Origin: Actinospica durhamensis
Lineage (GTDB): Bacteria > Actinomycetota > Actinomycetes > Streptomycetales > Catenulisporaceae
Assembly (NCBI RefSeq): GCF_018139695.1
Contig: NZ_JAGSOG010000005.1
Location: forward strand, 1 to 64,000
Direction of reading: 5' to 3'
DNA length: 64,000 bases
In this document: piece by piece, positions 16,457 to 24,986 of the stretch
Layout: each line of letters begins with the position of its first letter
Position numbering within the stretch: the first letter of the stretch is position 1
Notes under the pieces: model-generated
The model's database searches: none
What the model was told of the DNA's origin: nothing
Seen by the model: the letters and a program-made list of their open reading frames with translations, nothing else
Translations under genes and position numbers: made by a program

Positions 16457-17434
16457 GTGACCGGGATCGAGGCCGCCGGCCAGAAGAAACTGATGCTTTT
16501 CAGCGGCCGGGCACATCCGGAGCTCGCCGAGGCCGTGGCCCGGGAGCTCGGGGTGGAGCTCGCGCCGACCCAGGCCAGAGACTTCGCCAACGGCGAGATC
16601 TATGTGCGCTTCGAGGAGTCGGTGCGCGGCAGCGACGCGTTCGTGCTGCAGAGCCACACCGCGCCGATCAACCAGTGGATCATGGAGCAGCTGATCATGG
16701 TGGACGCGCTCAAGCGCGCCTCCGCCAAGACCATCACCGTGATCATGCCGTTCTACGGCTACGCCCGGCAGGACAAGAAGCACCGCGGCCGCGAGCCCAT
16801 CTCCGCCCGGCTGATGGCGGACCTGTTCAAGCAGGCCGGCGCGCACCGGATGATGGCCATCGACCTGCACACCGACCAGATCCAGGGCTACTTCGACGGC
16901 CCAGTCGACCACCTGTGGGCGATGCCGCTGCTGATCGACTACATCCGGGAGAACATCGACCGGGACCGGCTGACCATCGTCTCCCCGGACGCGGGCCGGG
17001 TGAAGGTCGCGGACAAGTGGTGCGACAAGCTCGGCGCCCCGCTGGCCATCGTGCACAAGCGGCGCGACGTGAACGTGGCCAACCAGGTCTCCGTGCACGA
17101 GATCGTCGGTGACATCAAGGACCGGGTCTGCGTCCTGGTCGACGACATGATCGACACCGCCGGCACCATCTGCGCCGCCGCCGACGCCCTGTACGAGAAC
17201 GGCGCCGCCGAGGTCGTGATAGTGGCCACCCACGCGGTCTTCTCCGGACCGGCCGTGGACCGGCTCAAGAACTCCCGGGTGAGCAAGGTCATCGTCACCG
17301 ACACCCTGCCGCTGCCGGACGAGCGCCGCTTCGACAAGCTCACCGTGCTCTCCGTCGCCCCGATCGTGGCCCAGGCCATCTCGGAGGTCTTCGACAACGG
17401 CTCGGTGACCTCGATGTTCGAGGGCGTGGCGTAA
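16457..17434 (+). CDS. prs: Ribose-phosphate pyrophosphokinase (325 aa)
   Basis: Makes PRPP from ribose-5-phosphate and ATP for nucleotide, His and Trp synthesis. Visible motifs: the ATP/allosteric loop FANGEIYVRFEESVRG, the flexible catalytic region MPFYGYARQDKKHRGREPISA, and the PRPP-binding loop VCVLVDDMIDTAGT. Length is standard. GTG start with AAGGAG 9 nt before it. Lies after glmU with a 243-bp gap, where I could not identify a promoter. Confidence 0.96.
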   Translation: MTGIEAAGQKKLMLFSGRAHPELAEAVARELGVELAPTQARDFANGEIYVRFEESVRGSDAFVLQSHTAPINQWIMEQLIMVDALKRASAKTITVIMPFYGYARQDKKHRGREPISARLMADLFKQAGAHRMMAIDLHTDQIQGYFDGPVDHLWAMPLLIDYIRENIDRDRLTIVSPDAGRVKVADKWCDKLGAPLAIVHKRRDVNVANQVSVHEIVGDIKDRVCVLVDDMIDTAGTICAAADALYENGAAEVVIVATHAVFSGPAVDRLKNSRVSKVIVTDTLPLPDERRFDKLTVLSVAPIVAQAISEVFDNGSVTSMFEGVA

Positions 17435-17625
17435 CCCCCCGGCTTACACCGGCTAGAATCTCACCAACGCCCGGCGAGGGAGTGGCCGGCCGCGCTCAGC
17501 GCTGCCGGCGGGCTCCGTGATCGACGTGCTGATCGCGCTCCAGGCGCGGCGGGAAACCCGCCGCGCGCGGGTTCGATTCGCCAGATCGTCCAGGCTGAAA
17601 CCGATCCCGTCTAGGAGGCATCACC

Positions 17626-18243
17626 ATGTCCGAGATCAAGATAAGCGCCGAGGCGCGCGAGAACTTCGGCAAGGGCGCGGCGCGTCAGCTGCGCCGCGAC
17701 GGACGCATCCCCGCCGTGCTCTACGGGCACAAGGAAGAGGTCGTCCACCTGTCCCTGCCCGAGCACGAGCTGTTCCTCGCGCTCAAGACCCCGAACGTCC
17801 TGCTGAACCTGGACCTCGGCGGCAAGAGCCAGCTGGCGATCCCGAAGGCCGTGCAGAAGGACCCGGTGCGCCGCACCCTCGAGCACGTCGACCTGCTGCT
17901 CGTGCGTCGCGGCGAGAAGGTCACCGTGGACGTCCCGGTGATCACCACCGGCGAGATCGCCCCCGGCGGCCTGCTCGAGCTCGTGTCCACCTCGCTCTCG
18001 GTCGAGGCCGAGGCCACCCACATCCCGGCCTCCTTCGAGGTCTCGGTGCAGGGTCTCGAGGAGGGCACCCAGGTTCTGGCCGGCCAGGTCAACCTGCCCA
18101 ACGGCGTGACCCTGGTCACCGACGCCGAGGCCGTCGTCGTGCACGTGCTCACCCCGGCCGCGACCCTGGTCGAGGAGCCGGCTGAGGAAGAGGCCGGCGA
18201 GGGCGACGAGGCCGAGGCCGAGGCCGGCGCGGACTCCGAGTAG
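17626..18243 (+). CDS. rplY: 50S ribosomal protein L25/Ctc, long form (205 aa)
   Basis: 5S rRNA-binding ribosomal protein of the general stress Ctc type. N-terminal L25 domain (EIKISAEARENFGKGAARQLRRDGRIPAVLYG) to about residue 95, then the TL5/Ctc C-terminal beta domain (GEKVTVDVPVITTGEIAPGGLLE; HIPASFEVSVQGLEEG). An acidic Glu/Ala tail ends the protein. ATG with TAGGAGG 6 nt upstream. Followed 18 nt later by pth, the classic rplY-pth pair. Confidence 0.95.
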   Translation: MSEIKISAEARENFGKGAARQLRRDGRIPAVLYGHKEEVVHLSLPEHELFLALKTPNVLLNLDLGGKSQLAIPKAVQKDPVRRTLEHVDLLLVRRGEKVTVDVPVITTGEIAPGGLLELVSTSLSVEAEATHIPASFEVSVQGLEEGTQVLAGQVNLPNGVTLVTDAEAVVVHVLTPAATLVEEPAEEEAGEGDEAEAEAGADSE

Positions 18244-18261
18244 TCCAAGTAGTCTGCACGC

Positions 18262-18840
18262 ATGAACGAACCCTGGTTGGTGGTCGGGCTCGGTAACCCC
18301 GGGCCCGGCTACGCCGCCACCCGGCACAACGCCGGGTTCATGGTCGCGGACCTGCTGGCCGAGCGCATGGCCGGCAGGTTCAAGGCCGGCAAGGGCGCGG
18401 CGCACGTACTCGAGGGCCGCATCGCCGGCGAGCGGGTGGTGCTGGTCAAGCCGCAGTCCTACATGAACCTCTCCGGCGGCCCCACCGTCGCCGCGCAGAA
18501 CTTCTACAAGGTCCCGCTCGAGCGGATCATCGTCGTGCACGACGAGCTCGACATCGACTTCGGCGCCCTGCGGCTCAAGCGCGGCGGCGGCGACGGCGGC
18601 CACAACGGCCTGAAGTCGATCACGAAGTCCCTCGGCTCGCGCGAGTATCTGCGGGTGCGCTTCGGCATCGGCCGCCCCCCGGGCCGCCAGGACCCGGCCG
18701 ACTTCGTGCTCAAGCCCTTCGCCTCCACCGAGGCCAAGGAACTCCCGCTGAACGTCGACCGAGCCGCGGACGCCGTCGAGGCGCTGCTCACCGGCCCGCT
18801 GGAGACCGCGCAGAACCGGTACCACGGCGCAGCCGTTTAA
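18262..18840 (+). CDS. pth: Peptidyl-tRNA hydrolase (192 aa)
   Basis: Releases tRNA from peptidyl-tRNA. Signature [21 protein letters not shown] near the N terminus carries the catalytic His; [12 protein letters not shown] and IVVHDELDI (catalytic Asp) follow, then [13 protein letters not shown]. Length is standard. The stop codon TAA (18838-18840) is exactly the junction with the IS630 element: TA is the duplicated target, and A is the first base of the element. The stop would be TAA with or without the insertion, so the product is intact. Confidence 0.95.
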   Translation: MNEPWLVVGLGNPGPGYAATRHNAGFMVADLLAERMAGRFKAGKGAAHVLEGRIAGERVVLVKPQSYMNLSGGPTVAAQNFYKVPLERIIVVHDELDIDFGALRLKRGGGDGGHNGLKSITKSLGSREYLRVRFGIGRPPGRQDPADFVLKPFASTEAKELPLNVDRAADAVEALLTGPLETAQNRYHGAAV

Positions 18841-18869
18841 TGCCGATTGCTGATCGGCTGGGCGGGTGC

Positions 18870-19625
18870 TCATGGCCAGTCAAGTCCGGTATGTCGCAGG
18901 AAGGGCGTGAGCAGTTCGGGCTGCTTGCACAGCCGGTCGAGCGCGCGGCCGGCGGCGTCCGTCAGTTCGGCGAGGTTGGCGGCGCAGTAGTTCGCCAAAG
19001 GGCCGTTCTTGATCCACGCCCAGATCTGCTCGACCGGGTCGAGTTCGGGCGCGTAGCCGGGCAGCGGCACCACGCTGAGCCAGGAGGCGTTGGCGGCGAT
19101 GAACGCCTTGGTCTTGCGGCTGGTCACGTGCGCCGAGAGCCGGTCCCACACCAGGATGACCTTGCCCGGGCCCAGGCGTGCGTGCAGGTCGGTCAGCAGC
19201 GGGCCGAACTCGTTCTCGGTGAACGAGGCGTTCGGCGCGAGCGCGTAGAACATCTTCGGCAGACGCCCGGCCCGGTAGCAGGCGAACGCGGCCATCGAGG
19301 TCTTTCGCTCATGGGCGTAGGAGCAGCGCAGGATCACCCGCGCCCCGCGCTTGGCCCAGGTGCCGCGGATCGGCGGGGTGAGCATCGCCCCGGCCTCGTC
19401 CTCGAATACGATCCACGCCCGGGTGCGCTTGGCCTGCGCGACGATGTCCGGCCAGGTCACCTCCCGCCACTCGGTGATCGCCTGCTCATCGCGCTGGACG
19501 GCCCGGCGTCCCGGGCGGTGATGGGAGTAGCCGATCCGGCGCAGCAACCTCCAGACCCCGGCGGTGGCCGCGAAGCGCACCCGAACAACTCCTCGATCAG
19601 GTCGTTGACCCACTTGAGCATCCAC
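18870..19625 (-). CDS. IS630 transposase, C-terminal frame (DDE domain)
   Basis: Carries the catalytic DDE part of an IS630-type transposase: first Asp in WIVFEDEAG, second Asp in VILVWDRLSAH, Glu in GYAPELDPVEQIWAW. It follows the N-terminal frame in a -1 relation. Joining the frames at 19580-19582 restores the family sequence ...LIEELFG-VRFAATAGVWRLLRRIGYS. The residues encoded upstream of that point in this frame are not native. The open frame's ATG at 19625 is therefore probably not a true start. Confidence 0.85.
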   Translation of the reverse strand: MDAQVGQRPDRGVVRVRFAATAGVWRLLRRIGYSHHRPGRRAVQRDEQAITEWREVTWPDIVAQAKRTRAWIVFEDEAGAMLTPPIRGTWAKRGARVILRCSYAHERKTSMAAFACYRAGRLPKMFYALAPNASFTENEFGPLLTDLHARLGPGKVILVWDRLSAHVTSRKTKAFIAANASWLSVVPLPGYAPELDPVEQIWAWIKNGPLANYCAANLAELTDAAGRALDRLCKQPELLTPFLRHTGLDWP

Positions 19626-19918
19626 CGGTCCTGCTCGTGACCATGTGCGAGCGCACCCCGGTCCAGCTCCGTGACCAGGACCGCGACCTGCTCCTCATCG
19701 AGCAGACGGGGATGGCCGGGACGGCCGGTCGAACGCAGGGCCTCGGCCCCGCCCTCTTCCCACCGCGCCTTCCACAGGTCGACCGCGGAATCGCTCACCC
19801 CCAGCGCCTCGGCGATCACCACGTTCGGCACGTGCTGCTCGAACAGTTCCGCGGCCCGCAATCGCCGCTTCTCCCGGAACGCCCGCTCCCGGCCACCCGG
19901 AGTCATGGAAGTACCCAT
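19457..19918 (-). CDS. IS630 transposase, N-terminal frame (HTH domain)
   Basis: Start of the transposase: ATG 19918 inside the right inverted-repeat end, then a helix-turn-helix of the IS630 type (RLRAAELFEQHVPNVVIAEALGVSDSAVDLWKARWEEGG). The meaningful sequence stops at DLIEELFG near 19580; the remaining residues to 19457 are out of frame. The break lies in a GGG run that would read through if it were GGGG. It is therefore either a one-base deletion inactivating the gene or a -1 frameshift site, which occurs in several IS630 members. Confidence 0.82.
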   Translation of the reverse strand: MGTSMTPGGRERAFREKRRLRAAELFEQHVPNVVIAEALGVSDSAVDLWKARWEEGGAEALRSTGRPGHPRLLDEEQVAVLVTELDRGALAHGHEQDRWMLKWVNDLIEELFGCASRPPPGSGGCCAGSATPITARDAGPSSAMSRRSPSGGR

Positions 19919-20031
19919 ACTTACGGTCTACCACCACTGCCAACAGCCCAGCCGATCAGCAATCGGCATTAATCACTGCCACGCCGCAGCCGCTGAGAAG
20001 CGCTGTCACGGCGCGGCGGTCGGATGTGGCG

Positions 20032-20829
20032 TCAGGACCCCGGCAGTTCCGAGGGGATGGGCGTGGCGGTGGAGCGCACCCAGCTGCCGAGCAGGCCGAC
20101 CGAGGCCGCGTCGGTGTAGATCTCCTGCATGGCGTCGGACAGGCCGAGCGCTCGGAGCTGATCGTTGGTCAGCACCCGGGGCTCGGACTTCGGCGAGATC
20201 GACGCCAGGCCCTGCGGCTGCAGGCCCGCCGTGGCCGTGGGGTTCTCATAGTCGGCCATGATGATGTACCGCATGGAGTCCCCGGTGAAGACGTACGCCA
20301 GGTCCATATGGCCGGGAGCGAACGCGTGCACGGTGCCGTCGGCGTTCGCGGAGCACCCCGCGGGCACTATCGCGCAGTCACTGGGCAGGGTGGTCACCAG
20401 GGGATAGGGAGTCGTGGCCGAGGACCCGTAGAAGATGAAGCGCAGCAGCCAGGACTGCGAACCCTCCGTCACCTCGAAGGCCGCGTACTTGTCGATGCCG
20501 CCGACGCCGAGAGGGAAGTAGCTCGGCTTCCAGACCACCTTCGCGCCGGGTACCGGCCAGTCGCTCTGCAGCAGCTTCGCCGCGTCGTAGGCGAACTGCT
20601 GCAGGCTCTGCGTGGAGCCTGTGCCCACGGACGCCCCGGTCGCGGTGTGCGCCCACGGCGAGGCGATGGTGAGCGTGCCGACGCCGAGCACCAGCGCCGT
20701 GCTCGCCGCCACCATCGTCGCGCGCTTGGTCTTGGTACGCCGCTGGTGGATCCGGGTCACCTCGGCGAGCTGGTCGGGCAGGTCGGGCAGGTCGTCGACG
20801 GCCGTACCCATCAGTTCGTGCAGATCCAT
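20032..20829 (-). CDS. Putative anti-sigma factor, single-pass membrane protein (265 aa)
   Basis: Encoded 18 nt downstream of a SigE-family sigma gene and probably co-transcribed. The N terminus (MDLHELMGTAVDDLPDLPDQLAEVTRIHQRRTKTKRATM) is a cytoplasmic segment of the kind seen in membrane partners of SigE-family ECFs. One membrane helix follows (MVAASTALVLGVGTLTIASPWA), then an exported domain of about 200 residues with two Cys (CAIVPAGC). No zinc anti-sigma HxxxCxxC motif is visible, so the role is inferred from context. ATG start with GAGGAGAG upstream. Confidence 0.7.
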   Translation of the reverse strand: MDLHELMGTAVDDLPDLPDQLAEVTRIHQRRTKTKRATMVAASTALVLGVGTLTIASPWAHTATGASVGTGSTQSLQQFAYDAAKLLQSDWPVPGAKVVWKPSYFPLGVGGIDKYAAFEVTEGSQSWLLRFIFYGSSATTPYPLVTTLPSDCAIVPAGCSANADGTVHAFAPGHMDLAYVFTGDSMRYIIMADYENPTATAGLQPQGLASISPKSEPRVLTNDQLRALGLSDAMQEIYTDAASVGLLGSWVRSTATPIPSELPGS

Positions 20830-20847
20830 GGTTCTCTCCTCGTCCGA

Positions 20848-21354
20848 TCAGTGCGTGGCGAGCTCGGCGAACCGGTCGCCGAGCAGGGTCCTGAGTTTCT
20901 CCAGCGAGCGCGAGCACTGGCTCTTGACGTTGCCCTCGCTACAGCCGAGCACGGCCGCGGTCTGCTCGACCGTCAGGTCCTCCCAGTAGCGCAGGATCAC
21001 CATCGCCCGCGGCTTCGGTGGCAGGGCGCGCAGCGCCTGAAGGATCGTCAGCCGCAGGTCCGCGGAACCGTCCTGGGCCGAGGTGTCCGACGGGGCCCGG
21101 CTCAGCGCGAGCGCCTGGACCTCGGCCTCCCGCCGCAGCCTGCGCCGCTCGGTCAGGAACACCCGGATCAGCACCGTGCGCGCGTAGGCGTCCGGATTCG
21201 CCGCCTCGCGCACCCGGTTCCAGGACCTGAGCAGCGCCACGAGCGTGGACTGCACCAAGTCCTGCGCGCGGTCCCGGTTCCCGCTCAGCAGATACGCGGT
21301 CCGGTACAGCTGTTGTTGTCGCTCGCGGGCGAAGTCCGCGAAATCCTCATCCAT
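20848..21354 (-). CDS. SigE-family ECF RNA polymerase sigma factor (168 aa)
   Basis: Compact group 4 sigma factor. Region 2 (DFARERQQQLYRTAYLLSGNRDRAQDLVQSTLVALLRSWNRV) recognises the -10 element. Region 4 (LRALPPKPRAMVILRYWEDLTVEQTAAVLGCSEGNVKSQCSRSLEKLR) recognises the -35. It belongs to the SigE-like subfamily abundant in Streptomyces and its relatives. ATG 21354 was chosen because translation further upstream is Arg/Gly-rich and overlaps hemL in antisense. Divergent from hemL with 78 bp between starts, so both promoters lie there. Followed by a probable membrane-bound regulator. Confidence 0.93.
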   Translation of the reverse strand: MDEDFADFARERQQQLYRTAYLLSGNRDRAQDLVQSTLVALLRSWNRVREAANPDAYARTVLIRVFLTERRRLRREAEVQALALSRAPSDTSAQDGSADLRLTILQALRALPPKPRAMVILRYWEDLTVEQTAAVLGCSEGNVKSQCSRSLEKLRTLLGDRFAELATH

Positions 21355-21432
21355 ACCCCTGTCAGAGCGCCGCCGGCGGCCGCGGGTTGCACCGCGTCCG
21401 GGACCGCCCGGACGCGATGAGAGACTGGGGCG

Positions 21433-22743
21433 GTGAGCTACGACTACGACGCCCCCGCCTCGGCCAAACTCTTCGACCGCGCCCAGCTGGTCACCCCCGG
21501 CGGGGTCAACTCGCCGGTGCGCGCGTTCCGCGGCGTGGGCGGCACGCCCCGGTTCATGGTGTCCGGCAAGGGCGCCTACCTCACCGACGCCGACGGGCGC
21601 GAGTACGTGGACCTGGTGTGCTCCTGGGGGCCGATGATCCTCGGCCACGCGCACCCGGCGGTGCTCGAGGCGGCGGGCGCGGCGCTGGCGCACGGCACCT
21701 CCTTCGGCACGCCCAGCGAGGGCGAAGTGGTTCTGGCCGAGGAGATCGTGGACCGGATCGCGCCGGTCGAGCAGGTGCGGCTGGTCTCCTCCGGCACCGA
21801 GGCCACCATGTCCGCGATCCGGCTGGCCCGCGGCTACACCGGCCGGTCCAAGGTGGTGAAGTTCGCCGGGTGCTACCACGGACACGTGGACGCGCTGCTC
21901 GCCGCGGCCGGCTCCGGCCTCGCGACGCTCGCGCTGCCCGACACCCCCGGGGTGACCGGCACCCAGACCGGCGACACGATCGTGCTGCCGTACAACGACA
22001 TCGAGGCCGCCCGCGCCGCGTTCGCCGAGCACGGCCAGCAGATCGCCTGCGTCATCACCGAGGCCGCCGCCGGGAACATGGGCGTGGTCCCGCCGCGGCC
22101 CGGCTTCAACGCGGCGCTGCGTGAGCTCTGCCACACCCACGGCGCGCTCTACATCTCGGACGAGGTGATGACCGGCTTCCGCTGCTCGCGCGAGGGCTGG
22201 TTCGGCATCGACGGCGTCGTGCCCGACCTGATGACCTTCGGCAAGGTGATGGGCGGCGGCTTCCCGACCGCGGCCTTCGGCGGCCGCGCCGAGGTGATGG
22301 CCCAGCTCGCCCCGATCGGCCCGGTCTACCAGGCCGGCACGCTCTCCGGGAACCCGGTGGCCACCGCCGCGGGCCTGGCCACCCTGCGCCACTGCACCCC
22401 CGAGGTCTACACCCGCCTCGACGCGACCGCCCGCACGGTGGCCGCGCTGGCCTCCGAGGCGCTGACCCGCGAGGGCGTGGCGCACCGGGTGCAGTTCGCC
22501 GGGACGATGTTCTCGATCTTCTTCACCGACACCGAGGTGGTGGACTACGCCACCGCCAAGACCCAGGACACCGAGCGGTTCAAGGCCTTCTTCCACGCCA
22601 TGCTGGCCGGCGGCGTCTACCTCCCGCCGAGCGCCTTCGAGGCCTGGTTCGTCTCGGCCGCGCACGACGAGGACGCCGTCGCCCGTATCGCCGAGGCCCT
22701 GCCCGCCGCCGCCGCGGCCGCCGCGGCCGCCGTCAACTCATAG
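21433..22743 (+). CDS. hemL: Glutamate-1-semialdehyde 2,1-aminomutase (436 aa)
   Basis: PLP enzyme making 5-aminolevulinate for heme. Family marks: [55 protein letters not shown] and the PLP-binding Lys271 in [12 protein letters not shown]. Length agrees with the family. The C terminus ends in a run of nine alanines encoded by a GCC/GCG repeat (near 22707-22735), an unusual tail. GTG start. The gene lies a few genes before a cytochrome c maturation cluster, so heme synthesis and heme attachment are close together. Confidence 0.95.
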   Translation: MSYDYDAPASAKLFDRAQLVTPGGVNSPVRAFRGVGGTPRFMVSGKGAYLTDADGREYVDLVCSWGPMILGHAHPAVLEAAGAALAHGTSFGTPSEGEVVLAEEIVDRIAPVEQVRLVSSGTEATMSAIRLARGYTGRSKVVKFAGCYHGHVDALLAAAGSGLATLALPDTPGVTGTQTGDTIVLPYNDIEAARAAFAEHGQQIACVITEAAAGNMGVVPPRPGFNAALRELCHTHGALYISDEVMTGFRCSREGWFGIDGVVPDLMTFGKVMGGGFPTAAFGGRAEVMAQLAPIGPVYQAGTLSGNPVATAAGLATLRHCTPEVYTRLDATARTVAALASEALTREGVAHRVQFAGTMFSIFFTDTEVVDYATAKTQDTERFKAFFHAMLAGGVYLPPSAFEAWFVSAAHDEDAVARIAEALPAAAAAAAAAVNS

Positions 22744-22744
22744 G

Positions 22745-23419
22745 ATGAGTGCCATGACGCAGATCGATCCCGGGGTCAAGACCGTCGTGCACCTGATGCG
22801 CCACGGCGAGGTGCACAACCCCCAGGGCATCCTCTACGGACGCCTGCCCGACTTCCACCTGTCCGAGCTCGGGCGCAAGATGGCCGAGCGCGGGGCCGAG
22901 TTCTTCGCCGAGCGCGACGTGGTGCACGTGGTGGCCTCGCCGCTGGACCGGGCGCAGGAGACCGCGGCGCCGATCGCGGCGCGCCGGGACCTGGAGGTGG
23001 CCACCGACGGGCGGCTGATCGAGGCGGCGAACTTCTTCGAGGGCAAGCGCTTCAGCGTCGGCGACGGCGTGCTCAAGCGGCCGCAGGTGTGGTCCAAGCT
23101 CTACAACCCGATGCGTCCGTCCTGGGGCGAGCCGTACAAGGAGCAGGTCGCGCGGGTGCGCGCGGCGCTCGAGACGGCCAGGGACAAGGCACTCGGGCAC
23201 GAGGCGGTGTGCGTCAGCCACCAGCTGCCGATCTGGGTGAGCCGGCTGGCCGCCGAGCACAAGCACCTGTGGCACGACCCGCGCAAGCGTCAGTGCTCGC
23301 TCGCCTCGATCACCTCGTTCGTCTTCGTCGGCGAGCAGCTCGTCGGGCTCGAGTACCACGAGCCGTCCAAGGACCTGCTGCCGGTCAAGACGACGAAGAA
23401 GTTCGTCGCCGGGGCTTAG
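22745..23419 (+). CDS. Histidine phosphatase family protein (224 aa)
   Basis: Phosphoglycerate-mutase-like phosphatase with the catalytic RHG motif in VVHLMRHGEVHNP and the second conserved His in AVCVSHQLPIWVSRL. Conserved between hemL and the ccs genes in Streptomyces. The substrate is unknown; no motif points to a specific one. Starts 1 nt after the hemL stop, so the two genes are translationally close. An in-frame ATG at 22754 is an alternative start. Confidence 0.9.
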   Translation: MSAMTQIDPGVKTVVHLMRHGEVHNPQGILYGRLPDFHLSELGRKMAERGAEFFAERDVVHVVASPLDRAQETAAPIAARRDLEVATDGRLIEAANFFEGKRFSVGDGVLKRPQVWSKLYNPMRPSWGEPYKEQVARVRAALETARDKALGHEAVCVSHQLPIWVSRLAAEHKHLWHDPRKRQCSLASITSFVFVGEQLVGLEYHEPSKDLLPVKTTKKFVAGA

Positions 23420-23535
23420 ACCGGGTCCGCGGAAACCGCCGCGTCCGGTGTGCCCGGACGTGCGGCAAACTGAACCTCCCTGAGAACGGCTGACCCGACG
23501 GCTTCGTCCGGAATCGGCCGTGCGAGACTCTTCGC

Positions 23536-24120
23536 ATGGTCGCATGGAACCCAGGCCGTCGGGCCGGAGTGCTCGCGCTCACCCTGACCGCCGTCGCCGC
23601 GTTGGTGGCCGGCTGTTCGGGGTCGGGCAGCTCCGATGGAGGCAACATCGGGTACGTCAGCGTCTCCACCGGTATCACCCAGATCAACGCCGCGGACCGG
23701 CAGAGCGCCCCGGCGCTGTCCGGCACCACGCTCCAGGGCGCCTCGTACGCGACGTCGTATACGGGCCACGTCACCGTGATCAACGTCTGGGGCTCGTGGT
23801 GCACCCCGTGCCGCGAGGAGGCGGCCGATCTGGCCGAGACCTACCAGAAGTTCAAGGGCAAGGGTGTCGAGTTCCTCGGCATCAACACCCGGGACGACAA
23901 CGCCTCGGCTCTGACCTACCAGCAGTACTTCAAGATCGACTACCCCTCGTTGCAGGATCCGGATGAGGCCCTGGTGCTCGACCTCAAGCAGATCATCCCG
24001 GCCACCAGCGTCCCGGCCACGGTGATCGTCGACGCCAGCGGCAAGGTCGCGGTGCGCTGCCTCGGCGCGATCACCGAGCCCGAGCTGATCAAAGAGCTCG
24101 ACTACGTGCTCGGGAGCTGA
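23536..24120 (+). CDS. TlpA/ResA-like thioredoxin lipoprotein (194 aa)
   Basis: Extracytoplasmic thiol-disulfide protein. The signal segment ends in lipobox VAGC (Cys27). The thioredoxin fold carries the active site WCTPC (Cys89 and Cys92) in VINVWGSWCTPCREEAADL and the cis-Pro region ATSVPATVIVD. In System II cytochrome c biogenesis such proteins keep apocytochrome CXXCH cysteines reduced, receiving electrons from CcdA, which is encoded 3 nt downstream. Length typical for ResA/CcsX. Confidence 0.93.
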   Translation: MVAWNPGRRAGVLALTLTAVAALVAGCSGSGSSDGGNIGYVSVSTGITQINAADRQSAPALSGTTLQGASYATSYTGHVTVINVWGSWCTPCREEAADLAETYQKFKGKGVEFLGINTRDDNASALTYQQYFKIDYPSLQDPDEALVLDLKQIIPATSVPATVIVDASGKVAVRCLGAITEPELIKELDYVLGS

Positions 24121-24123
24121 CCG

Positions 24124-24954
24124 GTGTCCTCCGTCGGTTCCCTCGTTTACAGCGGCTCGCTGCTCCTCGCGGTCCCCGTGGCCGTAGCGGCGGGGGCGGT
24201 CTCCTTCGCCTCACCGTGCGTGCTGCCGCTGGTGCCCGGCTACCTGTCCTACGTCACCGGCATGTCCGCGGTGGACGCGCAGGACCGGCAGCGCGACGCG
24301 CAGGCGCAGGAAGTCGGGGCCGACGGGGACGCGGCCACGGCCCGGCGCGCCCGCTTCGGCTCGCGGCACCGGACCCTGCTCGGCGCGGTGCTGTTCGTGC
24401 TCGGATTCTCCGCGGTGTTCGTCTCCGCCGGGGCCGCCTTCGGCTTCGTGGGCGATAATCTGTTGTCCCATCAGCGCGGCCTCGACATCATCTTCGGCTG
24501 CGTCATGATCGTCATGGGGATCTTCTTCGCCGGCCTGGTGCCGGACCGCTGGAGCGCGTGGATGCAGCGCGACCTGCGGGTGCACTACCGGCCGACGATG
24601 GGCCTGCTCGGCGCGCCGCTGCTCGGGGTGGTCTTCGGCCTCGGCTGGACCCCCTGTCTCGGGCCGACGCTGACGGCGGTTCAGGAACTGGCCATCGACC
24701 AGGGCACGGCCACCCGCGGTGCGGTGCTGGCCGCGTTCTACTGCCTGGGGCTCGGCCTGCCGTTCCTGCTCACCGCCCTGGCCTTCGGCCGGGCGATGCG
24801 CGCCTTCGGCTGGATAAAGCGGCACTACACCGCGGTCACCCGGTTCGGCGGGGCCATGCTGGCCCTGGTCGGGGTGGCCCTGGTCAGCGGGGTCTGGCAG
24901 CAGCTGATCACGCACATGCAGAGCTGGGTGCACGGTTTCAGCCTGCCCCTGTAG
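24124..24954 (+). CDS. ccdA: CcdA-type cytochrome c biogenesis protein (276 aa)
   Basis: Six-pass membrane protein that carries reducing equivalents across the membrane. The two redox cysteines lie in FASPCVLPLVPGYLSYVTG and GWTPCLGPTLTAV. An inter-helix loop of about 30 residues (AQDRQRDAQAQEVGADGDAA) is a cytoplasmic extension. GTG start 3 nt after the thioredoxin stop. Supplies electrons to the TlpA-like lipoprotein and is followed by resB. Confidence 0.94.
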   Translation: MSSVGSLVYSGSLLLAVPVAVAAGAVSFASPCVLPLVPGYLSYVTGMSAVDAQDRQRDAQAQEVGADGDAATARRARFGSRHRTLLGAVLFVLGFSAVFVSAGAAFGFVGDNLLSHQRGLDIIFGCVMIVMGIFFAGLVPDRWSAWMQRDLRVHYRPTMGLLGAPLLGVVFGLGWTPCLGPTLTAVQELAIDQGTATRGAVLAAFYCLGLGLPFLLTALAFGRAMRAFGWIKRHYTAVTRFGGAMLALVGVALVSGVWQQLITHMQSWVHGFSLPL

Positions 24955-24986
24955 TTCACGCGGGGAAGACGAGAAGGACATTCCAA

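Larger units (their letters stand above)
18840..19969. mobile_element. IS630-family insertion sequence (1130 bp)
   Basis: Bounded by perfect 24-bp terminal inverted repeats (18840-18863 and 19946-19969, outer bases ATGCCGATTGCTGATCGG) and flanked by a TA target duplication (18838-18839 and 19970-19971), diagnostic of the IS630/Tc1-mariner group. It holds two overlapping minus-strand frames for a DDE transposase. It sits between the convergent 3' ends of pth and the putative anti-sigma gene and interrupts neither. Perfect ends suggest recent arrival. Confidence 0.92.

Noticed and set aside
18262-18840. Truncation of pth by the IS element
   Set aside because: The coding sequence has normal length, and the insertion at the TAA stop keeps the stop codon; the pre-insertion site also reads GTT TAA.
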